NCBI RefSeq assembly: GCF_900099835.1
Contig: NZ_FNKP01000002.1
Span: 1,922,001 to 1,986,000 of the forward strand
Direction of reading: 5' to 3'
DNA length: 64,000 nt
DNA from: Paraburkholderia fungorum
GTDB lineage: Bacteria; Pseudomonadota; Gammaproteobacteria; Burkholderiales; Burkholderiaceae
Shown here: piece after piece, positions 7,985 to 16,797 of the stretch
How positions within the stretch are numbered: position 1 is the first letter of the stretch
Layout: every line of letters starts with the position of its first letter
Made by a program: the position numbers and the translations under genes
The notes under the pieces: model-generated
Seen by the model: only the letters and a program-made list of their open reading frames with translations
Databases searched by the model: none
Told to the model about the DNA's origin: nothing

Positions 7985-9790
7985 CTATGACACGTGATGG
8001 ACCTCCTGCAAGCCGAACACAGGGGTTGCAATTCCTTCCATCCGCGCCTTCAACTGCAACGACAGGTACTGCGAATAGTGGCGCGACTGATGCAGATTGC
8101 CGCCGTGAAACCAGAGCGCCGTCTGCTGCGTCGGCTTCCACATATTGCGTTGCTCGCCTTCCCATGGCCCCGGGTCTTTCGTCGTATTCGACCCGAGCCC
8201 CCAAACCTTGCCCACCTTGTCGGCGACCTCGCGTGAAATGAGATCGGCGGCCCAGCCGTTCATCGAGCCATATCCCGTGGCATAGACGACCACGTCCGCA
8301 TCGAGTTCGGTGCCGTCGCTCAGCAACACCGAGTGCTCTTTCAATTCCACGACATCCACACCGCTTTTCAGCTTGATCTTGCCGCTCGCGACCAGTTCGG
8401 ATGCACCCACATCGATGTAATAGCCCGAACCGCGCCGCAGATACTTCATGAAGAGACCGGAATCGTCATCGCCGAAATCGAGCATGAAGCCGCTTTTTTC
8501 GAGCCGGTCGTAGAAATCGGCGTCACGTTCCCTGATCGCGTTGAAAACCGGAATCTGGAACTGATGAAGTATCGCGTACGGAATCGATGCAAAAGTCAGA
8601 TCGGCTTTCGACGTCGTCATGCCGGACGCCACTGCGCGCTCGGAATAGAGATCGCCTAACGCGAGTTCCATCAGCGAATCCGACTTGACGATATGGGTGG
8701 ACGAGCGCTGCACCATCGTCACGTCGACACCGGCTTCCCACAGCGCGGCACAAATGTCATGCGACGAATTGTTCGCGCCGATCACGACCACTTTCTTGCC
8801 GCGATACGAGTCCGGCCCAGGATGCTTCGACGAGTGATGCTGCTCGCCCTTGAACACGTCCATTCCCTTGAAGCTGGGCACATTCGGTTTGCCCGACATG
8901 CCGGTGGCAAGCACCAGCTGTTTGGGCCGCAACGTAATGTCGCGCCCTTCGCGCTCGACCTGCACGACCCATTCGCCCTTTGCTTCGTCATAGCGCGCGG
9001 ACTTGCAGGTCGTCGCGCCCCAGTAGTTCAACTCCATCACTTTCGTGTACATCTCCAGCCAGTCGCCGATCTTGTCCTTCGGCGTGAACACCGGCCAGTT
9101 GTCCGGAAACGGCAGATAAGGCATATGGTCGTACCAGACCGGATCATGCAGACACAGCGTCTTGTAGCGCTTGCGCCACGCGTCGCCGGGCCGTTCGTTC
9201 TTATCGATGATCACTGTCGGCACGCCAAGCTGCCGAAGCCGCGCACCTAGCCCGATACCGCCCTGCCCGCCGCCGACGATCAGGCAATACGGTTGCGTCG
9301 AACTTCCTAGAGCTTCAAGTTCGGCTTCGCGATTCTCTTTCCAACTCGTGCGATCGGGGCGGGCGCCGTGCTCGGCCCCCATCGGCCGCTTCGGGCCTTT
9401 CGGCTCTTCGTGGCCCTTGAGTTCGGCCATGGTCGTGAGCAGCGTCCAGATCAGGCCGTCCTTCAGGCGAATGAATCCGCTACCGCGTGCGGCTTCGGTT
9501 TCGAAAGTGATCCAGCCTTGCGTCACGCCATTCGCATCGGCCTGCGGCTCGCTCTCTTCCGCGAGTTTCAGCTTCGACGGTTTGATCGCGCCGAGCTGCG
9601 CATCCAGCATCGCGGCAATCTGTTCGCGGCCTTCCATGGTCTTGATGTTCCAGGTGAATGCGACCAGATCGCGCCAATAGCATTCGGGCTGGAATAACTC
9701 GATAGCGGCGGCGGTATCGCCCCGTCGCAAAGCGCCTTCAAGGGATTCCAGAACACTGGAGATTGATCGGTTGACGTTGTTATCAGGCAT
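7985..9790 (-). CDS. flavin-containing monooxygenase with N-terminal NTF2-like domain
   Basis: A 601-residue protein with an excellent ribosome site, GGAGGAG, six bases before the ATG. Residues about 10-125 resemble an NTF2/SnoaL-like alpha+beta domain. The FAD-binding Rossmann motif is IVGGGQGGIG (residues 171-180). A BVMO/FMO-type fingerprint FKGEQHHSSKHPG lies between it and a second nucleotide-binding motif, VVVIGANNSSHD, where the usual GxGxxG is changed to GANNSS. The ATG motif (VVYATGYGSMNGW) comes near the C-terminus. Such enzymes use NADPH and O2 to oxygenate nucleophilic atoms or ketones. The substrate is unknown. The AcoR-like gene immediately upstream on the same strand (stop 84 bp before this start) is the obvious regulator. 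Confidence 0.88.
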   Translation of the reverse strand: MPDNNVNRSISSVLESLEGALRRGDTAAAIELFQPECYWRDLVAFTWNIKTMEGREQIAAMLDAQLGAIKPSKLKLAEESEPQADANGVTQGWITFETEAARGSGFIRLKDGLIWTLLTTMAELKGHEEPKGPKRPMGAEHGARPDRTSWKENREAELEALGSSTQPYCLIVGGGQGGIGLGARLRQLGVPTVIIDKNERPGDAWRKRYKTLCLHDPVWYDHMPYLPFPDNWPVFTPKDKIGDWLEMYTKVMELNYWGATTCKSARYDEAKGEWVVQVEREGRDITLRPKQLVLATGMSGKPNVPSFKGMDVFKGEQHHSSKHPGPDSYRGKKVVVIGANNSSHDICAALWEAGVDVTMVQRSSTHIVKSDSLMELALGDLYSERAVASGMTTSKADLTFASIPYAILHQFQIPVFNAIRERDADFYDRLEKSGFMLDFGDDDSGLFMKYLRRGSGYYIDVGASELVASGKIKLKSGVDVVELKEHSVLLSDGTELDADVVVYATGYGSMNGWAADLISREVADKVGKVWGLGSNTTKDPGPWEGEQRNMWKPTQQTALWFHGGNLHQSRHYSQYLSLQLKARMEGIATPVFGLQEVHHVS

Positions 9791-9873
9791 GGTTGCTCCT
9801 CCATACAGAACGGATAAATGAATCGCCAGGAAACACGGGTTCTATGCCCGCTAGAGAAATCGATGAAACGCGT

Positions 9874-11109
9874 CTAACACTTATGCGGCGGCACAATGCC
9901 CAATCTGGCAATACGCCGGTACAACGTCGCGCGCGAAATGCCGAGTGCCGTTGCAGCCTGGTCTGTGCGCCATTTCGCTTCGCCCAACGCGGCTACGATG
10001 CGATTGCGTTCGAGTACATCGCTGTCCGACAGCGCCGACCTGGCGGATGTCGCCTGCGTTGTCGCAGCGTTTTCGCGAGGCGTTTGTGCGGTTGTGGTAC
10101 GAACCTGCATGCGCGCAACCGGCGGACGTATGCGTGCATAGAGAGGCGAACCCGTGTCGTTCAGCCTGAGCGAAACAATTCCACGGCTTGCCCTTGTGTC
10201 GAATAAACGCTCCGACGGAACATCGAAAAGCGCCGCCACCTGACAGGGCAACTGGTTCAGTGCCGGCACGCATTCACGCGCGCGACGGTTCGCCGCCACT
10301 ACGTTGCCGCAGGCATCGACGGCAATGAGAATTTCTGGCTGAGCCTCGACATAGTGCCGGTTGCGATGCGCGAGGAGTACCCAGCAATCGGTTGCGGCAC
10401 TCAGAAAGAAAGCGTCCTCGATCAGCAATGCGCTTTGCCGCACGATATGGTTGACGAGCCGTTGGCTCTCGCGCTCGTCGGGCGAGCGCACCGCAGACGC
10501 ATCCAGTACGCCGAGCAGTTCGCCATGCAGGCCCAGGATCGGCGACGCGCTGCAAGTGAGCGTAGTGAATGCCGCGCGAAAGTGATCGGTCCGGTGAACA
10601 GTGATCGGCTCGGCGTCGAGCAGCACCGTTGCAACGCCACAGGTGCCCTCTTCGCTTTCCGACCAGCACGACCCGAGATAAAGACCCGCGCGCTTGAATT
10701 CCTGGCGACGGTCGCGGTCGACGCGGTAGTCGATGGTCACGCCTTGCGCGTCGGTCAGCATCACGCAGTAATCGGCTTCTCGCACCATTTCATGCAAGCG
10801 CGACAGACACTGCCCGGACGCGCGCAAAAACGTTTCTTCGCGATGCTGCACATCGCGCAATTCAGGGACGGTGAGAATGCGTGGACCAATGGTCGCGCCA
10901 GGGTCGAGGTGGTATTGCTCGAGCGAGCGCCGGTACGACGACGCCAGCCGTTTGCCATCCGCGCCGGGACGCACCGTCCGCCCTTCGATGACGTTGCATA
11001 CGCGGTCGATATGTCGGGTGGACGGAACATACGGCATCACGAGTCTCCGGGCGAATTCAGCGCGCTGGTCAGGTGCTGGACGCATTGTGCGCCACTTGCG
11101 GCGCGTCAT
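9874..11109 (-). CDS. AcoR-like GAF/Fis-type regulator lacking the sigma-54 ATPase domain
   Basis: About 411 residues. The start chosen is the ATG at 11109; a GTG at 11130 and Met codons at 11085 and 11037 remain possible. The N-terminus resembles AcoR-type activators, with a GAF sensor region (GSCWSESEEGTCGVATVLLD around residues 145-165). The C-terminus is a Fis-type helix-turn-helix (ERNRIVAALGEAKWRTDQAA then LGISRATLYRRIARLGI). The central AAA+ domain with its GAFTGA loop and Walker motifs, which contacts sigma-54, is missing. A short linker joins the two ends instead. The protein therefore probably acts by ordinary sigma-70-type contacts or as a repressor. It lies just upstream of the monooxygenase gene and probably controls it. 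Confidence 0.83.
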   Translation of the reverse strand: MTRRKWRTMRPAPDQRAEFARRLVMPYVPSTRHIDRVCNVIEGRTVRPGADGKRLASSYRRSLEQYHLDPGATIGPRILTVPELRDVQHREETFLRASGQCLSRLHEMVREADYCVMLTDAQGVTIDYRVDRDRRQEFKRAGLYLGSCWSESEEGTCGVATVLLDAEPITVHRTDHFRAAFTTLTCSASPILGLHGELLGVLDASAVRSPDERESQRLVNHIVRQSALLIEDAFFLSAATDCWVLLAHRNRHYVEAQPEILIAVDACGNVVAANRRARECVPALNQLPCQVAALFDVPSERLFDTRASRGIVSLRLNDTGSPLYARIRPPVARMQVRTTTAQTPRENAATTQATSARSALSDSDVLERNRIVAALGEAKWRTDQAATALGISRATLYRRIARLGIVPPHKC

Positions 11110-11189
11110 GTCTTCAGAGCCAGAACCCACAGTGCGTTTTTAGCATGATGGTTCTGCGAGATCACACTGCAGTGCACCATGATGGCGTG

Positions 11190-11205
11190 TGAGAATTTTT
11201 TCTCA
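11190..11205 (-). terminator. weak AT-rich hairpin after the AraC-type gene
   Basis: TGAGAA and TTCTCA arms flank a short T/A loop, about 50 bp past the AraC-family stop codon on the minus strand. The stem is short, so support is weak. It also lies in the spacer upstream of the AcoR-like gene. Confidence 0.3.
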
Positions 11206-11253
11206 ACGCTGCGTGACGTGACGCGACACGTTCACGCGCCGTTGCTGCGCGGC

Positions 11254-12051
11254 TCAGCCGCGCCCTTCAGCTTGCGATTCCTGCGCCAGATAGCGGCCCG
11301 GCGTCGTACCCATCGCGCGGCGAAACATGTCGATAAACGCGCTGACGTTGTCATACCCCAGTTCCAGCGCAATGGTCGTGACCGGTATGCCATCCGCCAC
11401 TCTTTCCAAAGCGCGAAGCAGTCGCGCCTGCTGCCGCCATTGCGCAAAGCTCAAGCCAGTCTCCGCGACAAAGCGGCGGCTCAGCGTACGCGGCGCGAGT
11501 CCCGCCCACGCGGCCCATTCTTCGAGCCGGCGGTTATCGGAGAGATCGCTGGCAAGTGCGTCGGTGATACGGACCAGCCGCGGATCTTCAGGACTCGGCA
11601 GGTCCAACGATTCAGCGCGCGACGCCGCGAGTTCATCGACGATGACTTCGGCGATACGCGTCTGCGATGAATCGAGTTCGATGCCCGGCCATGTCGCGAC
11701 GCGCCGGACCGCTTCGCGCAGCAGCGGCGTCGCTCTGATCGCGCGAGGCTCTCGCGGCAACTGCTCGCACCGATGCTCGGCGATGAACACGCTCCACCCC
11801 GAAAAAGGCCCATAAGAGCGCACCGAATGGACGAAATGCGGAGGAATCCAGATCGCGTGGATGGCGGGGACAACCCAGTGCTGCCTGTCGAGTCCGACCG
11901 ATACGAGGCCGCTCAACGCGCCCATCAACTGGCCGCGCGGATGGCTATGCGACAACGTCGCGCGGGCCTCGCTCTGCGTCAGTTCAGCCGCAGCGAGAAA
12001 GGGACCTTCCGAAGAGGTCACGAGGTCGGGGCGAATCAAAGGATTGGACAT
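11254..12051 (-). CDS. AraC-family transcriptional regulator (cupin sensor type)
   Basis: A 265-residue regulator counted from the ATG at 12051 (MSNPLIRPD). The frame extends to 12123 but would overlap the divergent promoter region. The N-terminal half looks like an AraC cupin (LSHSHPRGQLMGALSGLVSV, then WVVPAIHAIWIPPHFVHSV), a pattern shared with NimR-type regulators. The C-terminal half holds the double helix-turn-helix: RRLEEWAAWAGLAPRTLSRR, then VTTIALELGYDNVSAFIDMF and RRAMGTTPGRYL. It is divergent from the small gene at 12150 and the oxidoreductase at 12451, which are its likely targets. Confidence 0.88.
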   Translation of the reverse strand: MSNPLIRPDLVTSSEGPFLAAAELTQSEARATLSHSHPRGQLMGALSGLVSVGLDRQHWVVPAIHAIWIPPHFVHSVRSYGPFSGWSVFIAEHRCEQLPREPRAIRATPLLREAVRRVATWPGIELDSSQTRIAEVIVDELAASRAESLDLPSPEDPRLVRITDALASDLSDNRRLEEWAAWAGLAPRTLSRRFVAETGLSFAQWRQQARLLRALERVADGIPVTTIALELGYDNVSAFIDMFRRAMGTTPGRYLAQESQAEGRG

Positions 12052-12149
12052 GGCCGGAAAACAGTATTGAATGGCATTTATACCGGAGTCTGGCCGCGCC
12101 TGCACGTCTACACTTGACTGCATCCCTCAAGCAATTGGAGTTGAACGCG

Positions 12150-12401
12150 ATGCGAGCTGAACAGCTTCTCCCCGATAACGTCGACCACGTCGAATTGCGC
12201 GGCGTAACGATCCGCAAAGGTACGGTCGCCGCATTTCTTGCTAACGCGCGCGTGTGGAGCGATCCGCAAGCCAGCGAAGGCGCGCGTGCCGCAGCCGCAA
12301 CCGACATGGCCGACGCGTTGCCGGTGCTGCGTGCTCTCGGATTATTCGACGTGTTCGAGATTCGCGATGTGTCGCTGCGCGAGTGGGTATTCGCGCATTG
12401 A
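12150..12401 (+). CDS. small protein of unknown function upstream of a quinone-oxidoreductase-like gene
   Basis: An 83-residue protein starting at ATG 12150, with GGAG nine bases upstream. A TTG start at 12114 in the same frame is less likely. It begins MRAEQLLPDNVDHVELRGVT and has an alanine-rich helical middle. No known domain or signal peptide is visible. The next gene starts 49 bp after its stop, so the two are probably co-transcribed and controlled by the divergent AraC-type regulator. Function unknown. Confidence 0.6.
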   Translation: MRAEQLLPDNVDHVELRGVTIRKGTVAAFLANARVWSDPQASEGARAAAATDMADALPVLRALGLFDVFEIRDVSLREWVFAH

Positions 12402-12450
12402 ACAGTATTGATCGCGCCGGTTTAACGACCTCATAGTCAAGGAAGAAATC

Positions 12451-13404
12451 ATGAAAGCAGCTGTTGTCGAAAGCATGGGCGAGCGCCCGATTTATGGCGA
12501 GTTCGATGAGCCAGCCGTCATCGAAGGGCATTGTCTGATCAATGTCAGCGCGTCCGCGCTCAGTCACGTCACGCGCGCAAGAGCATCGGGTGCGCATTAT
12601 TCGTCGGCGCAGAGCTATCCGTTCGTCGCCGGTGTCGACGGTACGGGGCGCCTGGAAAACGGCCAGCGTGTGTACTTCTTCAAGCCACGAGCGCCATTCG
12701 GCGCGATGGCCGAACGAACTCTCGTGCCGCAAGCGCAGTGCATCGCGCTTCCCGATTCACTGGAAGACGTTACCGCAGCCGCGCTCGCCATTCCTGGCAT
12801 GTCGTCGTGGGCTGCGCTCGTCGAGCGGGCCGGGTTCGTCGCGGGTGAAACCGTGTTGATTAACGGTGCAACCGGCACTTCGGGGCGACTCGCGGTTCAG
12901 ATCGCAAAACACCTGGGCGCAGCGCACATTATCGTGACGGGCCGCAATGCAGCCGCGCTCGAATCGCTGACACTCGCCGGTGCCGACATCACGATTTCGC
13001 TGGAGCAGAGCAAGGACAAGCTGATCGAAGCCTTCGAAGCGCAATTTCACCGAGGCGTCGACGTGGTACTGGATTATCTATGGGGAACGAGCGCCGAGTC
13101 GCTGCTATTCGCCGCCGCTCGCGCAGCGGCGGATGACTACCATGTCCGCTTCGTGCAGATCGGCGCCATCAGCGGACCGGACATCAAGCTGCCCGCCGCC
13201 ATACTTCGTTCGAAAGCCATTACGCTGCTGGGCAGCGGCATCGGCAGCATTCCGTTGATGCGCCTCTTCGACACGATGAAAAAAGTATTCGATGCAGCCG
13301 TCCCTGCAGGATTGCAGGTGGCGACGCAAGCCTTCCCGCTCGCGGAACTGAGTGCGCATTGGGAGAACGCCGATAGTCTTTATCGGACCGTTTTCATTCC
13401 GTAA
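12451..13404 (+). CDS. MDR-family quinone oxidoreductase / zinc-free alcohol dehydrogenase
   Basis: A 317-residue medium-chain dehydrogenase/reductase with GAAGAAA-type purine-rich ribosome site before ATG 12451. It has the GroES-like N-terminal fold (MKAAVVESMGERPIYGEFDE, VAGVDGTGRLENGQRVYF). The nucleotide-binding fold follows, with VLINGATGTSGRLAVQIAKH around residues 136-155; this NGATGTSG form of the AxxGxxG motif is typical of NADPH-dependent quinone oxidoreductases. The zinc-binding cysteines of alcohol dehydrogenases are absent. It most likely reduces a quinone or an unsaturated carbonyl compound with NADPH in the cytoplasm. The neighbouring small gene and divergent AraC regulator suggest an inducible detoxification unit (inference). 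Confidence 0.87.
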   Translation: MKAAVVESMGERPIYGEFDEPAVIEGHCLINVSASALSHVTRARASGAHYSSAQSYPFVAGVDGTGRLENGQRVYFFKPRAPFGAMAERTLVPQAQCIALPDSLEDVTAAALAIPGMSSWAALVERAGFVAGETVLINGATGTSGRLAVQIAKHLGAAHIIVTGRNAAALESLTLAGADITISLEQSKDKLIEAFEAQFHRGVDVVLDYLWGTSAESLLFAAARAAADDYHVRFVQIGAISGPDIKLPAAILRSKAITLLGSGIGSIPLMRLFDTMKKVFDAAVPAGLQVATQAFPLAELSAHWENADSLYRTVFIP

Positions 13405-13424
13405 GTAGCGTGAACATGATTCGC

Positions 13425-14231
13425 TCAACGCGGAAAATAAATTGCGATGAACCCAGGTGTCTGGTTCGTCGCGCCGCTCACCGGAATGCCCTGCTCGACC
13501 AGCACCGTTTGACGCGCGGCGTTGTGATAGAGCCGCAGACGGATTATTTGCGGAGTGGCCGGCTGGCTCATGTCGAGATAGCCGTCGTTCGACAATAGCG
13601 ATGCGGCCTGCGTCGCGTTGAAACTCTGACCGACGATCGTGACCGTGGTCGATGGATTGCCGTCGAATACGTTGTCGGAGAAACTGCCGTCTGCATTGAC
13701 GATCAACGTCGATGACGGCGATGGCGCACCTTCCGCTTTCGCGCCGCAATTCTCCCAGCCGTCGAAGATGGCCGCGCTGGCGCCGAGCATCGCCCAGTCC
13801 GCAGATGGCGAAGCCGACACGCTCCATGTGTTGTCCAGCAGCGCGGCTACGCTTCTGATGTTGACGCCTGCATTGACACCCGTCACGGTGCCGATGCTAT
13901 TCGTTGCCGCCGACACGCATGCAATGCCGCTACCCGATGTCGTCGTCGACAGATGCATCGATACCAGCGAGTTATTTCCAGCCATCAGCAGCGGCGCGAC
14001 GACCGGACTGACCAGGATCGCGTTGGCTGTAGTCGTCGCAGGAATGATCGACAGCGAGACCGTGCTGGTACTGCCGAGCGTGACGCTGTTCTGATAAACC
14101 GACATGGGTGGCGTCGCGGGCGGCGTGTCAGCAGCGCCCGACGAATCGCCACCGCCGCCCCCGCCGCACGCCGCCAGCAACAGCGCAGCGGCGTACACGG
14201 CGGAGGTCCATCCGACGACGATTCGCGTCAT
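13425..14231 (-). CDS. lipoprotein of unknown function
   Basis: A 268-residue protein from ATG 14231. An upstream in-frame ATG at 14264 would extend it by 11 residues without a clear benefit. It has a lipoprotein signal peptide ending LLLAAC, with the lipidated Cys followed by six glycines, a Gly/Ser/Pro linker, and a beta-rich Ser/Thr domain with no recognised family. It ends TPGFIAIYFPR. It follows the large hydrolase lipoprotein gene by 52 bp on the same strand and is probably in one transcript with it. Both would sit at the outer membrane. Function unknown. Confidence 0.75.
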   Translation of the reverse strand: MTRIVVGWTSAVYAAALLLAACGGGGGGDSSGAADTPPATPPMSVYQNSVTLGSTSTVSLSIIPATTTANAILVSPVVAPLLMAGNNSLVSMHLSTTTSGSGIACVSAATNSIGTVTGVNAGVNIRSVAALLDNTWSVSASPSADWAMLGASAAIFDGWENCGAKAEGAPSPSSTLIVNADGSFSDNVFDGNPSTTVTIVGQSFNATQAASLLSNDGYLDMSQPATPQIIRLRLYHNAARQTVLVEQGIPVSGATNQTPGFIAIYFPR

Positions 14232-14283
14232 GGCGTCAGCTCTATCGATCGCGATATAGGGCAAATAATCATCATTTCACTGC

Positions 14284-16554
14284 TTAAGGCTGCGGCAACA
14301 AAGTCGCGGAAACACTCGCTGCGTTCGCAATGAACACATTGGTGGCGTCGTCCTGCAACAGATAACCTTGACTCACCAGCGTGTTCGCCGCCGACGCCAC
14401 CGCCGCCTGATACTTCGCACGGCTGCCGCCGTAAAGCGTCTGCAACGTCGCGCGCGAATCGGTGCCGCCCGCTTGCGCAGCGGCACTCACCGCCAACGGA
14501 ATCGCCGCGCCGTTCGAAATGCAGCCGTCACCGATCGCATGCCCTGCACCGCGATAATTCCATCCGGTGTAAGTGGCGAGCGGCACGCTGACATCGGGCA
14601 CCAGCACCCCGGTCGTCTCGTTACCGTTGGCATCCACCTTCGGCACCAGAATGGTGTATGCCTGGGCCGTGTTCACAACCGGAACCGCGTTGCTGTAGTC
14701 CGTCACGAAGAGCTGGTTGTATTCGCCGTTGAAGGTCAGTTGCAATTGCGTGGGCGTGGCCGCCGTGCCGCTCGGCACCATCACGTTGGTCAGTGACGGA
14801 AAGCCCACCGTCGCTTGCGTCGGCGCGACCAGATTGCCCGACGCCACCGTCGGATACTGCGACGCGGGCGGCTGTGCGCCGGTGCCGACCCACTTGACCA
14901 GCGCCGGAATCAACGCGCGCTCCACCGGCGTTTCTTCAACCGGCGAGCCTGGCAACTGGCACTGACTGCCCGTTGCGGGCACCGTCAACGTACCGGTCGT
15001 TACGCCGTTGCCGCCGCCGTGCTGCGTGCCCGGCACGAGGTAGTAACGCACGTTCGATGGCAACGGTATGTCGTTACCGCGTCCGTCCGTCACCACCAGA
15101 GAAGCCGCGCCGCCCCACCATTCGAACGCGCCGTCGAGCTGCATGATCTTGGGACACGTGTTAGTCGCGGTGCACTGCTTCAGCAGACCGTCGGTTGCAC
15201 CGCTGACCGGATCGGTCATCGTCGCGTACGTGAACGGGAACTGGAAGCCGGGCATGAAGTGATCTTCGTGCTGCTTCGACCAGCGGCCGGGCTGTGCAAA
15301 CGCGGCATTCGTCCACGTACGGCGCGCGGCCGAGATAATCGGGAACATGCCGTCGAACACGATCTTGCCGTTCGTATCGACGTTGAAGCCCTGATACAGG
15401 AAGTCCTTCATAAAGCGGCCCGACTGCGAAATGCCCTCGCCGATTGCAATGTCGAAGTTGGTGCTCGTCGAGCACGTGGTCGCCACGCATCCCGCCTGCT
15501 TCAGATCGTTCAGCGGATTGGCCGCGCCCGACGCATCGGCCGAATCGTAGCGAAGGAACGACACCAGATCGCGCAATGCCGCAAAGCCGATACCGTCGAC
15601 GGTCGGCGCGGCTGCCTGATAAACGAAGCTGTAGATAGTCCCGGCATCGGGTGGAACCTGCGTGCCGTTTGGTCCGGGCACGGTCGCCGGCGGCGTGAAC
15701 GTCACCGAGTAATTGCCTTCATAGACGTTGTTCGGCGTGCTGGTGTAACTCCACGTCGCAACCGGCACCGAAGGCGCCGTATAGGTTTCGACGCCGCCGG
15801 GAATGCTGCCGTACGAGGTCAGCCACGACTGCCGCGCGGTGAAGGTGACCGAGCTCTTGTCATTCAGATTGGCCGGTGCGTAGGTCAACGGAATGGTGGT
15901 CGCAGGGCCGCCCGCATAGTCGGGGATGAATTCTTCGCGGCTCAATGCGGTCATCGGCGTGCCGTCTTTATTGGTCGCGACCGGGAAGCTCACGCCGAGC
16001 AATCCGGCTCCGGCGAGCGTGCTATTGCCGGTGAGCGGAACGTCGCCTTGCCAGCCGCTCCACAACACCGTATAGCCGTTGCGCAGCAATGACGGAAAGC
16101 TCGACGACGGCGCCGCGCCGGTGTCGAGCGCGCCGCCGCCGACAAACGACGCCGCGCCGATCTTGCTGCCGCGATTCACGACGTCATAGAACAGCACGCG
16201 TTTCGCAGCGGATGCACTCTGCGGCCGCAGGATCACGACATCGGTCGAATAGGCGACGTAACCGTCGCTGCCCACCGGCGCATTCTTGAGGTTGACGATG
16301 CCCGCGTTGAGCGGATTGTTCGGGTCCAGCTCGCCGTGCACGACGGCGGTAATCACCTGATACGGACCCGCCGCGCCTGCCGGTGTCGCACCGCCAAATG
16401 CGGGTGCGCTCGAAATGATCTGAAAGCTCTTGACGAAGCCTGCGCCGTGGGACACCGGCGTCGGTGGCGGCGTAATGCTGTCATTGCCGCAGCCGCCGAT
16501 CAACGCAATCCCCACACCGACTCCCACCGATATCGCTACCGACTGCACCTTCAT
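14284..16554 (-). CDS. large alpha/beta-hydrolase-domain lipoprotein (Abhydrolase_10 type)
   Basis: A 756-residue protein from ATG 16554, preceded by GGAGGA. The longer frame to 16635 would bury the lipobox. The signal peptide ends ALIGGC, so it is a predicted lipoprotein. The rest looks like the large secreted hydrolase family annotated as alpha/beta hydrolase domain-containing: VLFYDVVNRGSK, NGYTVLWSGWQGD, a nucleophile-elbow-like GISQSGRFMKDFLYQG around residue 375, and a late histidine in GTQHGGGNG. Family members are thought to be esterases or lipases but few are characterised, so the substrate is open. It is divergent from the GntR regulator gene and in tandem with a second lipoprotein. 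Confidence 0.82.
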   Translation of the reverse strand: MKVQSVAISVGVGVGIALIGGCGNDSITPPPTPVSHGAGFVKSFQIISSAPAFGGATPAGAAGPYQVITAVVHGELDPNNPLNAGIVNLKNAPVGSDGYVAYSTDVVILRPQSASAAKRVLFYDVVNRGSKIGAASFVGGGALDTGAAPSSSFPSLLRNGYTVLWSGWQGDVPLTGNSTLAGAGLLGVSFPVATNKDGTPMTALSREEFIPDYAGGPATTIPLTYAPANLNDKSSVTFTARQSWLTSYGSIPGGVETYTAPSVPVATWSYTSTPNNVYEGNYSVTFTPPATVPGPNGTQVPPDAGTIYSFVYQAAAPTVDGIGFAALRDLVSFLRYDSADASGAANPLNDLKQAGCVATTCSTSTNFDIAIGEGISQSGRFMKDFLYQGFNVDTNGKIVFDGMFPIISAARRTWTNAAFAQPGRWSKQHEDHFMPGFQFPFTYATMTDPVSGATDGLLKQCTATNTCPKIMQLDGAFEWWGGAASLVVTDGRGNDIPLPSNVRYYLVPGTQHGGGNGVTTGTLTVPATGSQCQLPGSPVEETPVERALIPALVKWVGTGAQPPASQYPTVASGNLVAPTQATVGFPSLTNVMVPSGTAATPTQLQLTFNGEYNQLFVTDYSNAVPVVNTAQAYTILVPKVDANGNETTGVLVPDVSVPLATYTGWNYRGAGHAIGDGCISNGAAIPLAVSAAAQAGGTDSRATLQTLYGGSRAKYQAAVASAANTLVSQGYLLQDDATNVFIANAASVSATLLPQP

Positions 16555-16762
16555 GATCAGGTCCTCCGACAGGGTCAAGAAACAGGAATGCCCGCGTATG
16601 GAATGGACGACAGTCACTGAAGGCGTTCGCTGCAAATATGCCCGGAAGCCCTGTCAGTATTTTGTAAATCGCCTATTTTTATATTTATGGCCTGCGTACG
16701 TATTTATAATTCGCCGGACACCGTTCTCAACTATCGTTTACGCGTACGGTGACGGCGCGCTC

Positions 16763-16774
16763 GTTGTGGTCAAC
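16763..16774. promoter_or_regulatory. short palindrome before GntR-type gene
   Basis: GTTGTGGTCAAC (4-base arms around TGGT) ends 23 bp before the GntR start. This is a plausible autoregulatory operator for an FCD-type regulator, but the arms are short and the match to any consensus is loose. Confidence 0.25.
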
Positions 16775-16797
16775 TCGATTCCGTGGGGAGTCCAAAC

